DNA of 64,000 nt from positions 930,001 to 994,000 of the forward strand of contig CM049986.1 of assembly GCA_016630955.3 (NCBI GenBank). Reading direction: 5' to 3'. Shown here piece by piece: positions 13,801 to 25,900 of this stretch. Both the position numbers and the translations under genes were made by a program. A model generated the notes under the pieces. The model ran no database searches and was not told where the DNA came from. It saw nothing but the letters and a program-made list of their open reading frames with translations. Numbering within the stretch: position 1 is the stretch's first letter; every line of letters starts with the position of its first letter. The stretch comes from Didymella arachidicola (taxonomy: Eukaryota; Ascomycota; Dothideomycetes; Pleosporales; Didymellaceae).

Positions 13801-14891
13801 ACACGTGAGATATTTGCTTTTTGCCGCTCGGAGCGCTTGCAGAGCTTGTGCTACGGCCCTAGGGTGCCCTTGTTCGGAAACTTACCTTGTACATTATCGA
13901 GGATACTGAAGATACTCGGCTCTGGGGTTGACGTCGAAAGCATTTCGTCCAGCGCATGTGTCGCTAGCTTAACTACTATTATCCTGCACCTTAACCTCAG
14001 CGGACTCATGTCCAACGTCAATTATTGCAAACAGTAAGGCATTTGCCGTGCTGTATTCAAAGTGTCGTTAGATGCCGTTACTCCGCGAACCGCAAAAGCT
14101 CTTGTCAGCTTCGATGGACTCATCTGGTCTCTCGCTGTAGAAGCTTGAGCACGTTATATGGCTAGGAGCCGAACATTGTGTCGGTCAACCACCACACATA
14201 ATCATCACCACTGAGCACAATCGGAAGCGTCGTCGAGATTCCAACCAATCGAAATCTTTGCACAGATCAGGCAGAAGCATTGTATGCGAAAGTTTATACG
14301 AAGAAAGCTCCTTTGCTAAGATACCTTTATCGTCGACTCTACTTTGATCTCTTAGACACCATTGTTCATTCGCAATGTAAAGCACGATGCACTAGTATTT
14401 CCTCCTCAGACCCAAGTTGGCGCCGTGGCCCTCTCTTATCTGCTTTCTGTCAGGCTGAACGCTGAATCACTCTGACCTAGCGTCCCCTACTTTCCTGTCA
14501 TCAGCTAGTACCGTTGCTTTGCTCTTCGACTCTCTGAATAACTCTTCCACCATAATATCGTCATGCTCTTCCTCTATAGACCTTTCGCTCTGCCGACGTC
14601 TTCCCTCTGCGTCTGCACTCTATGCTGTCAATATTAGCCACGAAGACAGCATCCCGTGCATTATTGGCTGCCATGGCAGTCTTTGGTCGAGGTTTGATGG
14701 TACTCCACTTGGGCAACAAATCATACCTAGGTGATTCTCTGATCCATGAAGGTCCCACGACTCATCAACAAACGTGACCATGGCCTACGGGCACCGAAAC
14801 CATCTATTTCTTGAGTAAAAAACTATGGAATATACATGCAAAGACTGCATTGGGTATCTCGAACAATGCACAAGCAACGACATGTTTTCAA
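10890..14891. other. Gene-poor interval
   Basis: Four kilobases between the kinase and the next gene. The longest frames (for example - strand 13024-13515, 163 codons) lack recognisable motifs and are compositionally unlike the neighbouring genes. The first 200 bases are probably kinase 3' UTR. No tRNA, terminal repeat or domain remnant was seen. Confidence 0.5.
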
Positions 14892-16568
14892 CTACGCGAA
14901 TAGTAAGGCGACCATGATCCTTGTTGCCCCAAAAGTCCCCTTTGTTCGCAGCAGCGAATCGAATGTCTCCGGGATCCTGCGAAATGTGTCGCCCGCGTCG
15001 GCCTCTTTCCATGCAGCAGGCACAGCGCATTCCACGTCGACGTTCGATTCAGCTTCGCCTGTCCAGTCGAAAAAAATGCGCCAATTGATCTTGAGTAGAA
15101 CGTGCTTGTCTTGTAGGTATAATACATCGCGGCCGAGATGACGACCGAGATCTTTCCGAGATATTACTGATTTGGCGCCTGACAGTTGGACGTTCTCCGT
15201 ACCAGTAGCTACCTGGCCGGACAAAAGATGTGCAAATGCCATCTGGCACTTGTGCCAGTAGGCAGCGCGTTTTGTTACGATGTCCCAGAAAGATTCGATG
15301 GCCCAGCACACAACACCCAGATTCTGCTGTTTCGCCCTCGACCGTATGAAAGTGCCTAATTCGCGCTCCGCCCAAAAGGGCAGGCGGACGATGTGCATGT
15401 CAATGACCTCATTTGACAAGCAGTCAATATTGATAGTTAGTTGTGCCGAGAGAAGCTTTTTGGGGCCACTGATATCGATGGTGTGTTTTTGATGGACGCG
15501 TTTTAAGGACGGGATGACTTTGCCTCGTGATAATCCTAGTCGTGTTGAGAAATCGAATGAAGTGAACATCTGGAGGTATGGCAATGGCTCTGGCAACTCG
15601 AGCGGCCGGTGTGACGCGATAGGCTTCTCCAATTGCTTTTGCTTGAGAGGTGTAATGGCCAGACTAGAAAATGGTAGGAATGAACAGAGGAGAGTCGAGA
15701 CCAGCGGTGGCTTCTCGTTTTGGTCCTCTGCTCCGCTGATCTTTGTGAGGAATTTGCTGATATACCGTTAGAGCGAGCTACGTACGCAGTGTAAAGTGAC
15801 TTACACAAGATCTGTACGCTGAGAAGGGAGCAGCACATCATGTGTTTTCCGCTGCTGTTCACTCGCAATCTCATTTGTACATCTCGTGACTTGTGCCTCG
15901 AGCTCTTCGACCTCACGCTGTAGTCTCATCTTCTCACGTCTCCTCTTCTCGATCTCAGGATCTAGGAAAGACTTCTTGACCTTGTCCTGTTCCCTATCTC
16001 CGTCTAGTGCGTCCTCTACAGGCCGAGTGAGTTGGTTATGTTGGTCTGATGGCGCCAGCGCCAGTGGAGATCTTCTGAGGGCACCCTTTGGTCGAGGGGG
16101 CCACTTGGTTGGTGATGAAAACATTAGACCTTGGCGTCGACGCTTCAAGTCATCATGCCCTCCCTGCGGCGGTGATGATCCTAGTTCTGTCTGCTCTTCC
16201 GCCCCGTCTTCGTCTCCATCGTCTGCTGTACCGGTCCCGTCGATTGCGCGGCTTCTTGCCTGATCCATTCGTGATTGAACGTCCTCGCGAGGCGGTGTAC
16301 GAGCGAGCAGTAGATTGGGATAATTGCGCGCAAGACTGGCTTTGGTAGGTGATGCGAAAGACGGCCGTCGAGGTGGCTTTCGAAGGGGACTAGGCTCCTG
16401 TTGCGCAGGAGATGAAGTCTTGCGGCGTTTTCGCGGAGGCTCGTCCATATTAGTGAATGTGTCTGTACTAATGGGACTATCGATGGGAAGGGCTGTCGAA
16501 TGTTTAGCATAGTGTTGACATACCGCCCTCGACGCACCTGACGCGCCGTCGGTGTTTCGAGGCATCAT
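14892..16568 (-). CDS. Conserved fungal coiled-coil nuclear protein, candidate inner-kinetochore subunit
   Basis: Exon 1 runs 16568 down to 15805 and exon 2 from 15756 to 14892; the 48-nt intron has a GTAAGT donor and phase 2. The N-terminus is basic and disordered (PPRKRRKTSS, PLRKPPRRPSF, SPTKASLARNYPNLL), then a charged coiled coil (EKRRREKMRLQREVEELEAQ). The C-terminal ~280 residues form a folded domain (LPFWAERELGTFIR, INWRIFFDWTGEAES). A nuclear-type basic tail plus coiled coil plus compact C-terminal domain resembles COMA/Sim4 (CENP-O/P-like) kinetochore subunits, but this assignment is a guess from architecture. The start could be ATG 16568/16565 or ATG 16448 (MDEPPRKRRK); a small 5' intron is also possible. 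It lies 141 bp from, and divergent to, the next gene. Confidence 0.72.
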
Positions 16569-16709
16569 TTACCGAGGCCAGGCGCAAAATGACCTCACCA
16601 GCATCCACCGCTCCGACCATCAGACTTGTACTGCGACCTTGACCCGATCTAGCATGCCACGATAGTGTTGGATTTGCTTCACGGCTGCATAATTTGTTCC
16701 CAAAACATC

Positions 16710-17510
16710 ATGGCCGCTCTGGGGCGCCCAATGGCGCTCCGGCGACACATCTGCACTGCATGCTCCAAATCGTGGACAAGAACCAGAGCGGGCTTGCAAA
16801 ACAGGGATCGGATACAACGACGTTACAAGTATTACATAGCTCCTGAAGGGGAGCAGACAAGGCCGATTGCCGGGTATTATGCTGGTAGGCAGACGTTCAA
16901 TGTGCTCAAATGTGCATTGCTGATGGCAACAGAAATGCTGAAGAAGCAGCCCTCACAAGCCCCTGCCAGCTCACAAGATACGACGAACGACGCAATTCTT
17001 CAAGTCCCAAACAACGCGCAACCTGCAGACCGTCCGAAGTCACAGAAAGAACTCACACTCGAACGCGCCCGTACTGTCTTTGGCTCGAAGCCAGGTGTAA
17101 GGGAACGACGTATGGAGATTGACGCTGCCTCCACAGAGGTTGCAGGCATAAAAGTACCGCCCAAGCCGTCAGAACCAGATAATTGCTGCATGTCTGGCTG
17201 CGTCAACTGTGTGTGGGACATGTATCGTGACGAAATGGAAGAATGGGCAGAGCAGAGCGCAAAGGCCAGAGCAGCGATACAAGCCAAGAGAGAGGAGACT
17301 CATGGAAGCGGGAGTATGGTTACAGAGCAGAGGACCCCGAGCTATGTTGCTATCAGTATGGACGATGATGGCGGAGGCAGTGAGACGAATTGGAGCGGCG
17401 GCTCGGGTGGAGAGAAGCTGTTCGATGATATACCCGTGGGCATAAGAGAGTTTATGAAGACAGAGAAGAAGCTGAAGCAGCGGCACAAGGTGGAGGATAT
17501 CCCAACCTGA
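16710..17510 (+). CDS. Oxidoreductase-like domain protein (OXLD1 / UPF0651 family), probably mitochondrial
   Basis: Exons 16710-16884 and 16933-17510, 250 residues. The signature is near the middle: PPKPSEPDNCCMSGCVNCVW, followed by DMYRDEMEEW. This cysteine motif defines the oxidoreductase-like N-terminal domain family; the biochemical activity is unknown. The N-terminus (MAALGRPMALRRHICTACSK) is basic and suits a mitochondrial presequence. The 48-nt intron is a multiple of three and has no stop, so unspliced RNA would still be translated; splicing yields GYYAEML, the form expected in relatives. An upstream in-frame ATG at 16665 is less likely. The C-terminus is charged and rich in Gly and Ser. 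It converges on DPM3, 141 bp away. Confidence 0.85.
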   Translation: MAALGRPMALRRHICTACSKSWTRTRAGLQNRDRIQRRYKYYIAPEGEQTRPIAGYYAGRQTFNVLKCALLMATEMLKKQPSQAPASSQDTTNDAILQVPNNAQPADRPKSQKELTLERARTVFGSKPGVRERRMEIDAASTEVAGIKVPPKPSEPDNCCMSGCVNCVWDMYRDEMEEWAEQSAKARAAIQAKREETHGSGSMVTEQRTPSYVAISMDDDGGGSETNWSGGSGGEKLFDDIPVGIREFMKTEKKLKQRHKVEDIPT

Positions 17511-17651
17511 TAGAGCATGCGCGCGGATACCTTTGAAAAGCATTCACGTCCTCCTTCCGCATGTTCCCAGAATCCAGACGCCGATGAGCACCACCGTATG
17601 CTCCAATGCAATGCAAATGTGTGCCCATACCGTCACCAATCCGCAATGCGC

Positions 17652-18046
17652 TTAGTCGTCGGCGCCAACATCCACACCCTGCGCCCGCAGTTCTGTTCGT
17701 GCCTCCTTGATCTGTTCCATCAGCTCCGCATGCGCCTTGGGTACGTCGTTAAAGGTGAAAACTCCCCAGCCGAGCTTGAAGAGAAGGTATGCGCCGAATG
17801 AGATGAGTGCCCAGAAAGGGAGCTGTGGATCTTTAGCTTGTTTTCTGCCAGGGTCTGGGTGATCTGCTTACCACAGGAACAACCTCCTTCTGGATCTTCT
17901 CAGGGAAGGAAACAAGCTCCATGAACACCGCGAGGTAAAGCTATTGATTGTTAGACATGGGTCCAAAGGGGTACGTGGTAAGGAGGGGTCCAGCGTACGG
18001 AGGTCAGGAGCATGGCAATGCTAATGGTCTGTTGAGCGCGTGTCAT
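17652..18046 (-). CDS. DPM3: Dolichol-phosphate mannosyltransferase subunit 3
   Basis: Three exons on the - strand: 18046-17999, 17940-17872 and 17822-17652, giving 95 residues, the usual size of DPM3. There are two hydrophobic segments, TISIAMLLTSLYLAVFMELV near the N-terminus and LPFWALISFGAYLLFKLGWG in the middle, separated by a short PEKIQKEVVP loop. The C-terminal helix FNDVPKAHAELMEQIKEA is the conserved part that binds the catalytic subunit. DPM3 tethers the mannosyltransferase DPM1 to the ER membrane; the product Dol-P-Man feeds N-glycans, GPI anchors and O-mannosylation (established family role). Intron phases are 0 and 0. It is divergent to the armadillo-protein gene, whose start is 370 bp away. 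Confidence 0.92.
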
Positions 18047-18416
18047 CTTGGCAGTAGTTGAGCTCTTGGTTGTTCTAAGGAGAGTATACGGTGAGTGGTG
18101 TGTAAAGTTTGGGGCTCGTCGTCGTAGAAGTCGCGTTGTCCAGTGTACAGTTCTCCACGCATCAAGGAAGGCGCTAAAGGGATCGGTTCCCGTTCGGGCA
18201 AGACTAGCCACTTTCACATCAGCCTCACCAACGGACCGACGTCTTACTCACTTTACGCCACTTTACGCCTCATTACATGTAGTTAGAAGCACGTTCTTCC
18301 ATTCTGACCCGACCCGAGACGTCAAAATACAATCTTCAGCGTAAGCCTGAAGTCCGGCGTATACACCACGTTGGCTGAGTTTTGAGCATCATCACATCAC
18401 TTTCTCAAAACACACA

Positions 18417-20523
18417 ATGTCTACATTCGACGATCACAGCAAGACTTTGCTAGATGAAGTAACTGCGCTCGTAGAATCAGGGGCGGGCAGCACAGATGAA
18501 GTGAACGAGAGTCTCAAATCAATACTCAACAAATTCTCAGCTACCCCTCACACCGATTCTGTAGGGGAAGCACTACAACTACTGGGCACAGCGGTTGGGA
18601 GACGAAGTAGAAGCCTCTCCTTAAACTAGGAAACTTGTCTAACACTGAATAGAGACATGGCAGCAGCCTTTTCGAGAAACAGGTTTACTCGAGTATGTGC
18701 TGCAGAACTTGGGTGAAGTGAGCGAACCAATGGCCCTGCGTAAGCAGTACCTCAGGATAATTGGGAATTGCGTTGCGGACAACGGTTAGTCACCTTTTCA
18801 AGGTAAGAGGGCTTGGGCTTGGACTCTGATCTCAGTCGCTAGATATAAACAGAGAGGTCGCCACTAAAGACATCTCTAAGCTTGTCGATTGCCTGCCGTC
18901 GGACGACCTGACACCGATTGCTCTTGCAGTGCTGTTCAATCTCTGTAACGATTTCGGTATGACTGCGGCCCTCCTTGGCTATCCTGCACGCTAACAGAGT
19001 AGATCCGGCCAAAGCTGCAGCTGCAGTCATCAGGCTTGACTTTACGCTATCTGGGTACCTTGCTGGCCACCGGATACCGGAAGCCGCACTCGACTACGCT
19101 ACCGAGCTTCTTACATGGACTACCGAAAAGCTTACGGCAGCCCAATTCAATGACGACGTATCACTAGATACATTCAGCGACCTGATCAAAGCAACGCTGG
19201 ATTACGATGAAGACCACTACCATGAGTACATCGCCATCCTTATCCACTACTTGCAGGATCCCGAGTTTCAGGCGAAGGCTGCGACCCCAGAGCTGCTTGG
19301 AGACTTGGTCACATTGATGCTGGATTTCGAGTCTCGCCTCACAGCAGACGAAGTTGAAGCAGTGTTTGAAGAATTGTCAATCTCCAAGAGCGCCGAGAAG
19401 ACAACACCGGACAGCACAAATGTCATCCTTGCGGCTCAATTGATCGGCAATGTATCGGCAATATCTGCGACCGACACGTTTGCGCAACGGTTCAATGTCA
19501 GAAGCCAGGTCATTGAGACCATCAGAGCCAAGCTTAATGCCTCGCCTTCACCATCCACGATATGCGCCTGCGTCATGCTCGGAAACTTAGCGATGTCGGA
19601 CGAAGTGTGTACAAATATGGTCAGGATCATGGAGCTCCACCTTCCACTGGCCAAAATTATGGCATCGAGCTCCAAGCCGGCACTTCTCTACGCCGCCGCA
19701 GGCTTCATGCGGCATCTTACCTTCCCTGAAGTCAATAGAGCACCACTCGCGGATGCCGGCCTCCTCCAAACTTGCACGGCTCTGCTCAAGCAGACAGATG
19801 CTGCTGTTTGTGGCGAGGCGGCAGCCATCATTGGTAAGCTCGTTACAAGCAACTTGCACAACATCATCAAGGTAGTCTCTGAGAAAGTTGGTGAGACGGT
19901 GTTTCCGGACGCATATCCGATTGTAGGCGTAGAGGCTTCTTCCGAATCTACAGTGCTCCACCAGCTTGTTGAACAAGCACTCGCGCCTGCGGGACCGCTG
20001 CCCAGCACTGCGATGAAAAACCCAATCATTGAGCTTAGCCGCTCAATCGTCACAATCTTGCGATTCCTCGGCAGGCCAAGTGCTGAAGACAATGTCGACG
20101 CTATCAGAGAGGAGATGCTGGAAGTGCCGTTGATCGCACGGCCTCTGGCCAAGCTCGTGCGACAACGATTCTATGCAGACGCCAGATCGGAAGGCCTCTT
20201 GGGTCTAGGGTTGATGGCACAGACACCCCACGGAGCGCAGTTGGTATTGAAAGAGGTCGAGGAAGACGCTGGGTTGCTGGACGCCATCAAGGAGTTCGCG
20301 GAAGGTAAAGATGGTGGAGCTGAACAGCAGGCTACCTCCTCGTCGGGACGAGACTATCAGAACGCAGTCGTCCTTATGCAAGCATTGCAGAACAATTGGG
20401 TAAGCTTTAACGAGGAAAAACCACGAATCTTGACTGACTGTACAGGACACGAATACCGACGCATCGCTCAAAGACCAGGTCAAGAGCTTGCAGGAAGAGC
20501 TCGGTCGCATGATGGTCCGATGA
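18417..20523 (+). CDS. Armadillo-repeat protein, SmgGDS (Rap1GDS1)-like GTPase regulator
   Basis: Five exons: 18417-18606, 18653-18784, 18843-18956, 19003-20399 and 20446-20523, giving 636 residues. All four introns (46-58 nt) preserve frame. The protein is almost entirely helical repeats typical of armadillo folds, for example LRIIGNCVADN, LAVLFNLCNDF, VMLGNLAMSDEVC, LLYAAAGFMRHL, AGLLQTCTALLKQTDAAVCG and YQNAVVLMQAL. Repeat organisation and length fit fungal proteins named for Rap1 GDP-dissociation stimulator (SmgGDS), which chaperone or activate prenylated small GTPases in animals. The exact function in fungi is not established. The small last exon supplies a charged tail (SLKDQVKSLQEELGRMMVR). 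Confidence 0.85.
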
Positions 20524-20881
20524 TTCGAGTCTCAGCTTATTACATTGTTTGCGTTTGTCTGCAAGGTCGAGCTGTCGCGAGTTGTAATTGCAACACGCCA
20601 CAACCTCACCGTTCGGTGTAGAAGTGGATCGATTGACGATAAACAACCAACCACGATACTTCCATTTGCAACAATACACGGTGCGCATTAGACTGCCGGC
20701 GAATGAGGGACGTTTTGATTCGAAGTGAATAAGCAGGTGGCAATCTCAGCCTCCGCGTCGTAGAGGAAGTGTGACGCGGGTGGTAATCACGCGCGCTCTG
20801 ATTGGTCAATTGAGCATCATCGGATCACAGCGTCGGTATCGAAGGGTCCAGGAACCATGGAGCCGTTCAAGTAAGAGAAGC

Positions 20882-20888
20882 TATAAAG
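20882..20888 (+). promoter_or_regulatory. TATA box of the metallothionein-like gene
   Basis: TATAAAG lies 137 bp before the start codon at 21019, with a CCAAT-type box in reverse (ATTGGTCAAT, about 20800-20809) a further ~75 bp upstream. This spacing suits a strongly inducible fungal promoter; no transcript data. Confidence 0.5.
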
Positions 20889-21018
20889 AAGGCGCTGTCT
20901 GCTCCTACAACAAAACCATCCAGCAAGCACCTCAATTACTACCATACAAACTCCCATCTCGCCCGATTCAATTTCTCAGTAACCGATCGTTCGATCTCAT
21001 CTACCACTATCACCAAAA

Positions 21019-21388
21019 ATGGCTTGCTGCGGACGCAACAACGGGGAGTGCGTGTGCGCCAAGGAAGCAACCTGCTCATGCGGCAAGCAGCCTGCCCTTC
21101 AGTGCAGTATGCCTCTCTTCCTCCACCCACATCCTTCGTGTAATTACTGCTTTCGGCCGCATTGCTCACGTAATCACTGCTAACTGTAAATGTGCAGACT
21201 GCGCCAAGGCTGCCAACGAGAACAAGATGCCTAGCAACACCTGCGCGTGCGGAAAGAGGGCTGAGGGTATGTGGTCTGTGTCGCTTGTATTGCAAAGTGG
21301 CTAACGATGTGCAGATGCATGCACCTGTGGGCGCAGCGAGAGCAACGGCTCGAGCAACCTCGAGACCGACTTCACTACCAAGAAATAA
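21019..21388 (+). CDS. Short cysteine-rich metallothionein-like protein
   Basis: Three exons, 21019-21106, 21198-21266 and 21315-21388, encode 76 residues with 12 cysteines, mostly as CxC pairs (Cys 11/13, 19/21, 29/31, 45/47, 55/57) plus the opening MACCG. It ends in an acidic-to-basic tail (ETDFTTKK). This is the pattern of a widespread ascomycete family of small Cys-rich proteins starting MACCGR, presumed to bind metal. Introns are 91 and 48 nt, both phase 1. Each exon carries about one Cys block, so the gene looks built of exon-sized modules. From memory, relatives often have one more CSC-CTC block, so this copy may be a short form. The promoter has a TATA box. Confidence 0.82.
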
Positions 21389-22288
21389 GCAGCACGCTTA
21401 CATGATTGAATCCGAATTCGTCTGCTTTGACAAAATAGGAGGCACTGCACGGAGGTTCTTACAGAATGTGGCTTGGCGGAGCGTTGGGAGGCATCTGGCG
21501 TCAAGGAACGGCTCATAATTTACTACCTGCTTGAGAAGCTGCATATATACCCAAGAGTAATGAAAACACTTCCAAATATGGCATCTGCACCGTCGTCATG
21601 CACAGTGTCGGTCATCCAGTGCGGTGTCGAGATTGCTACCATGCAATTTGTCGCGAACCAGTCACGTGCCAGTATCTGTTCCACTCGTTGTAGGCATCTA
21701 GGCGTCTTCTGAGTGCTGATCTGATCCTAGGAGATTTGTGCTAGCTACTTGGTGTCTGTGGCGTCTCCTCTGGCGTGTCCAACACAAACACCGGCGTCGG
21801 AGACATCTAAGCTGGCGGGAACACATGAAGAGCGTCCAGCAGCTGCCAAAATGGCATCGTCCTCCCGTATAAAGTACCAGTTCGGGCTGATGCACTGTGG
21901 TTGGCTGCTGGCAACTGTCAGCCTGAGGCGTTCCAGTGGATTCTGGGCAGGGTCTCGAGAGTCGAACGCTAAACTGCTCCACCGTCGCCGCATTGCGCGC
22001 ATCTATCTTGCTGCACGAGCAGCCACCTGCAGCATGCACCATTCGTGCCTCCTTACCAGCCAGAAGACTCTCTCGCTCTAGAATCCATGAACCAGATTCG
22101 CCATCCGTTCCCTCCGGCCCTCTCTGCGATCGCACATCTCTCGTAATCCTCACCGTCCGAATCGGCTGCGGAACCCCTACTTCGAGCTGCACGCCGTACC
22201 GCAGTAGTCCACCTCGACGCAACACCAAGCACCTCCCGGTTTGTCCGGACACACTCTCGGCGGCTAAAGCCCGCGAACGATTTTCACA
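21389..22288. other. Intergenic, no gene supported
   Basis: Between the metallothionein-like gene and AP-2 alpha. A 184-codon - strand frame (21698-22252) is present but has no recognisable motif and overlaps the likely AP-2 promoter. Confidence 0.5.
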
Positions 22289-25200
22289 ATGTCAGTGTCT
22301 GCGAAAATGGCAGCGGCGGGCAAAGGAGGGCTGTTCAGCAGGAGCAGCAACACCTCGGGCGATGTCCCCACCATGCGTGGACTGGTGTCTTTCATTGCAG
22401 ACTTGCGCAATGCTCGAGCGCGAGAACTGGAAGAGAAGAGGATCAACAAGGAATTGGCGAACATCCGGTGGGTGCATCCTGGTGGATAGGAGAAGTCGAC
22501 AACCGCTGACGCGACATGGCAGACAAAAGTTCAGAGACGGTGGCCTGAACGGCTACCAGAAGAAAAAATATGTTTGCAAGCTTCTCTATATCTACATCCT
22601 GGGCTGGAACGTCGACTTTGGGCATCTCGAAGCAGTCAACCTCATCTCGGCTACCAAGTACTCGGAGAAGCAGATTGGATACCTCGCAGTCACGCTGTTC
22701 CTCCACGAGCAGCACGAGCTGATACACTTGGTTGTCAACAGTATCAGGAAGGACCTCATGGACCACAACGAGCTTAATAACTGCCTGGCGCTGCACGCTA
22801 TTGCGAACGTGGGAGGCAAGGAATTGGGCGAAGCACTGAGCGGTGAGGTCCACCGGCTTCTGATCTCGCCAGCATCAAAAGCATTCGTCAAGAAGAAGGC
22901 TGCCCTGACACTCCTCCGCCTATACCGAAAATACCCCGGGATTGTCCAGAACGAATGGGCCGAGCGCATGATCTCGTTGATGGACGACCCAGACATGGGT
23001 GTAGCGCTTTCCGTTACTTCGTTAATCACCGCCCTGGTACAAGACAATGCCGAACAATACAAGGGAAGCTACGTCAAGGCTGCAAACAGGCTCAAGCGGA
23101 TAGTGGTCGACAACGAATGCGCTGAAGGATACTATTACTACAAGGTGCCATGTCCGTGGATCCTTGTCAAGCTGCTTAAACTTCTCCAATACTATCCACC
23201 TCCCGAGGATACACACGTTCGAAATCTGGTTCGTGAGGCGTTACGGAAAATCATGGACTCCGCTCTGGAAATGCCGAAGAATGTCCAACAGAACAACGCG
23301 CAGAACGCCGTCCTCTTCGAAGCTATCAATCTCGTCATCCATTTGGACACCGAGCCAGATCTGATGGTGACAATATCGACTCGTTTGGGCAAATTCATCG
23401 CATCTCGCGAGACAAACGTACGGTATCTCGGTTTGGAAGCCATGACACATTTGGCTGCCCGTGGAGAAACACTTGACCCCATCAAGAAACATCAGGCTAT
23501 CATCATAGGGTCGTTAAGAGATAGGGACATCAGTGTGCGAAGACAAGGCCTGGACCTCCTCTACAGCATGTGCGATCAGACGAACGCCCAGGCTATTGTG
23601 GGCGAATTATTGCGCTACCTACAGTCCGCGGATTACGCGATAAGAGAAGAAATGGTCCTCAAGATTGCTATTTTGACGGAGAAGTACGCCACAGATGTGC
23701 AGTGGTATGTCGATATCACACTGCGCTTGATCGCAATGGCCGGAGACCACGTCAGCGATGAGGTCTGGCAGCGAGTCATTCAGATCACGACCAACAACGA
23801 GGAGCTGCAAGTATATGCGGCTCAAACTGTCTTGGCATACGTCAAAGCCGATTGCCACGAGACACTCGTGAAGATTGGCGGCTACATCCTTGGCGAATTT
23901 GGCCACTTGATCGCCGACAGCAAAGGTTGCAGCCCAATCGAGCAATTCATGGCAATGAGCGCAAAGATGCGAGGTTGCTCGTCTAGTACACGAGCCATCT
24001 TGTTGTCTTGCTACGTCAAGTTTGTGAACTTGTTCCCAGAGATTAAGCCTCAGCTTCTACAGGCATTCCGCGCATACACACACTCGCTAGACTCTGAACT
24101 TCAGCAGAGAGCCTGCGAGTATCTTGCGCTCGCTACAATGCCCACGGACGATCTGCTGCGGACGGTCTGCGACGAAATGCCGCCATACCCAGAGAGAACA
24201 TCAGCATTGCTCTCAAGGTTACACCAGAAACATTCGACAACCAGCGACAAACGCACCTGGGTGGTTGGAGGGAAAGATGCCAACCAGGGCGAGATTGGTC
24301 TTGCGCGGCAGAACTCAACAGCCGGCTTCAAGCGCGCCCAGACGATGCCAGTGCAAGGCGAACATAAAGCCACCGCATCGAATGGGGCGAACGGCGGAGC
24401 CTCTCTATCGAGTGACCTTGCTGGCCTTGATTTGAATGTGGACTCAAACAAGACCCTCGGCGCACCAAATTTCGCCAGCGCTGCTCATCTGAGTCCGGAC
24501 TGGGAGATTGGCTACAATCGTCTGTTACTTCGGTCCGAAGGAGTACTCTATGAAGATCAGCAGGTGCAAGTTGGGCTACGTACAGAGTACCGTGGCTCAT
24601 TGGGTTGCTTGATCTTTTACTTCACTAACAGGTCTTCGTTCCCTATGAACTCCTTCACCACCACGTTGGACAACCGGGCCGCAGAAACACTGAAAACAGA
24701 CGTCAAGGGCTTGCCGGACACAGTGATACAACCTGAGGGCCAGACACAGCAAACGATCATGTTCGACTGCAAAAATGTCTTCACACATGCTCCGACCATC
24801 CGCGTGTCCTGGCTCGCCGGTGCCATGCAGGGAATCACACTACAACTGCCCGTGTTACTGCACAAGTACATGGAAGGCGCAGAGCTCAGCGCAGAGGACT
24901 TCTTCAAGCGCTGGAAGCAAATCGGTGGCGCCCCACGCGAAGCGCAGAGCATCTTCGGCTTGGTCAACAAGAGTCGGACCATGGATCTCGCCTTCGTCAA
25001 GAAAGTCGTTGCCGGGTTCAAGTGGGGTATCGTCGAGGGTGTGGATCCAAATGGAAAGAACATTGTCGGTGCGACGGTCTTGCATACTAGCGAGGGTGGC
25101 AAGTTTGGGTGTCTACTGAGACTGGAACCCAACTTTGATACGCAGGTACGTGTTTGCACAGAAGAAGCATACGGCGCAAGCACTAACGAAGAGTAGATGT

Positions 25201-25298
25201 TCCGCATTACGGTCCGCGCGACTGACGAGGCTGTGCCGCCAGTCCTCGTCAAGGCTATGGAGGAGCGACTTTCGCAGGGCATAGAGGGTATGATCTAG
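22289..25298 (+). CDS. APL3: AP-2 adaptor complex subunit alpha (alpha-adaptin)
   Basis: Exons 22289-22467, 22523-25145 and 25197-25298 encode 967 residues, the normal size of large adaptins. The N-terminal trunk (~30-620) shows MRGLVSFIADLRNARARELE, KYVCKLLYIYILGWNVDFGH, YLAVTLFLHEQHEL and further HEAT-like helices. A Ser/Gly-rich hinge (~630-720) precedes the C-terminal ear: a beta-sandwich (LLLRSEGVLYEDQQVQVGLR) and a platform domain (AEDFFKRWKQIGGAPREAQS). Intron 1 is phase 2 (R codon split) and intron 2 phase 0; the last 33 residues come from exon 3. AP-2 selects cargo for clathrin-mediated endocytosis at the plasma membrane. In filamentous fungi it also has clathrin-independent roles in polar growth (literature knowledge). 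Upstream in-frame sequence before 22289 is not coding. Confidence 0.95.
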
Positions 25299-25900
25299 TT
25301 CGACCCTTCATTCTTATGGCATGATGTATTGTGCAGCCGCTTCACTGCGGACTTGGAGGCTGTTGATATTGTAATGTTTGTTGGACAGCATATGCATGGC
25401 GCGCCCAAGGTTCGAATTAGCATAAGCGGCGAAATTGGAGTGCATATCCTTTTTCCAAAGAAATCAAATGTCAGAGATTCGATGATGGGATGTAAGTGAA
25501 TAGCTGACCTTGGGATGCTGCCAGCCAGACTGGTATAGTTCAAGGGCGGCATCCATGCGTCCGCAGAAGGGCGGCGCTACTCCGTTGTGACTCCTCTTAG
25601 TGGCTTTCGTGCGGCCACCGCAGGTAGCACCTTCGTATTGGCTGACTTGATGCGACGACCAAATCATGATGCCTTCCCTAACTCTGATATGCGATAACCT
25701 CTGGTACACACAACGCGTAAACATCCATGTCGCCCTTCGAGTACCAGACACCCAGAATATCTTCTTATAAAGCGTAGCTACACCGGCATCAACACCAGTA
25801 TAACAACACCATCACCAAACATTTGCCTACGCCAATAACTTGAACTACACGCACTGCCCACGCCAACCGAACATCACCAGGATCTCCCTTTACATCGATA
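25299..25900. other. Intergenic with promoter of the NADAR gene
   Basis: AP-2 3' UTR followed by the promoter of the next gene; no reading frame of note. Confidence 0.6.
25766..25772 (+). promoter_or_regulatory. TATA box of the NADAR gene
   Basis: TATAAAG, 135 bp before the start codon at 25901, followed by a CA-rich leader. Confidence 0.45.

Noticed and set aside
14892..16568. Firm naming of this gene as CENP-O/Mcm21
   Set aside because: Architecture fits but I could not verify the diagnostic RWD motifs; left as a candidate.
21698..22252. 184-codon - strand frame upstream of AP-2 alpha
   Set aside because: No recognisable domain, Arg/Cys-rich composition typical of chance frames, and it occupies the AP-2 promoter region. 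Not excluded, only unsupported.
21936..22288. In-frame 5' extension of AP-2 alpha
   Set aside because: Open by chance; adaptin N-termini begin near MRGLVSFIADLRNA, and intron 1 must be removed to link exon 1 at 22289 with the body.
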